The notes beneath the pieces are model-generated. The model had not been told where the DNA came from. It did not search any database and saw nothing but the letters and a program-made list of their open reading frames with translations. 6,212 bases of DNA, from positions 1 to 6,212 of the forward strand of contig JBFLYN010000064.1 in the NCBI GenBank assembly GCA_040756655.1, given 5' to 3'. This stretch comes from JBFLYN01 sp040756655. Lineage in GTDB: Bacteria > Bacillota > Sulfobacillia > UBA8153. Positions 6,111 to 6,212 of the stretch are shown piece by piece. Position numbers and translations under genes: made by a program. Within the stretch, counting starts at the first letter, position 1; every line of letters begins with the position of its first letter.

Positions 6111-6212
6111 ATGTATATCGACGTGGTGCCCAACCGTAACTCGCCCCCCGCCATCCTCCTCCGCGAATCGGTGCGGGAGGGAAATAAGATCCGCAAACGT
6201 ACCCTGGCCAAC
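6111..6212 (+). CDS. IS1634-family transposase, N-terminal part only
   Basis: The 34 visible residues start at the ATG at 6111 and include VPNRNSPPAILLRES followed by VREGNKIRKRTLAN, the well-known opening of IS1634-type DDE transposases in Firmicutes, which is usually followed by LS. The catalytic residues lie beyond the window, so activity cannot be judged. The frame is open to the window edge. It is divergent from the broken ABC gene, 234 bases away. Expression seems to depend on the extended -10 promoter directly upstream, with no Shine-Dalgarno sequence. Confidence 0.85.
   Translation, partial: MYIDVVPNRNSPPAILLRESVREGNKIRKRTLAN

Larger units (their letters stand above)
6061..6212 (+). 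mobile_element. Left end of an IS1634-type insertion sequence, running out of the window
   Basis: The transposase start at 6111 places the element's left end a short way upstream, probably in about 6040-6100. The exact border is not determined: no terminal repeat can be recognised without the right end, which lies beyond 6212. The start coordinate given here is a guess bounded by the stretch between the AT-rich gap and the transposase promoter. Confidence 0.45.

Noticed and set aside
6053..6116. Direct repeat CCATGTAT at 6053-6060 and 6109-6116
   Set aside because: It is eight bases long and the second copy is inside the transposase start, so it cannot be a target-site duplication of this element; it is probably chance.

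Overview
The window looks like a piece of a GC-rich Firmicute chromosome, probably a clostridial lineage of the Moorella/Desulfotomaculum type. This is an inference from the strong AAAGGAGG-type ribosome binding sites, a YtrB-like ABC ATPase, a short U-tailed terminator and an IS1634-type transposase start. No rRNA or other phylogenetic marker is present, so the taxonomy is tentative. Almost everything reads on the minus strand; only the transposase at the right edge and one broken remnant near the middle read on the plus strand.

Left part (198-3135, minus) holds two intact, closely packed genes: a class C beta-lactamase-fold serine hydrolase (D-aminopeptidase/PBP4*-like), then 22 bases later a D-aminoacylase-type amidohydrolase. 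About 50 bases upstream of the hydrolase lies a papain-fold (NlpC/P60 or CHAP-like) cysteine peptidase gene carrying two compensating frameshifts. Read together, the three genes form a plausible cassette for cutting and salvaging D-amino-acid-containing peptides such as cell-wall fragments. At the far left, a hairpin with a T-run could terminate a plus-strand gene lying outside the window.

Middle and right part (about 3250-5876) holds broken genes. From right to left on the minus strand these are a YtrB-like ABC ATPase with three frameshifts (one inside Walker A), a collapsed membrane permease in several frames, and a YbjQ-family domain that is intact over most of its length but has no clear start. 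A good intrinsic terminator follows the YbjQ gene. A small membrane-protein remnant (plus strand, 3861-4137) overlaps the start of the peptidase gene.

Right edge: an insertion sequence begins. Its transposase start (6111) is recognisably IS1634-type and sits immediately downstream of an extended -10 promoter, with spacing that predicts a leaderless message.

The most striking points are a perfect 30-bp palindrome inside the intact D-aminoacylase gene, the D-peptide gene cassette, and the sharp contrast between about 2.9 kb without frame breaks and about 2.6 kb with at least eight. I see no CRISPR array, tRNA, rRNA or convincing novel defence system here.
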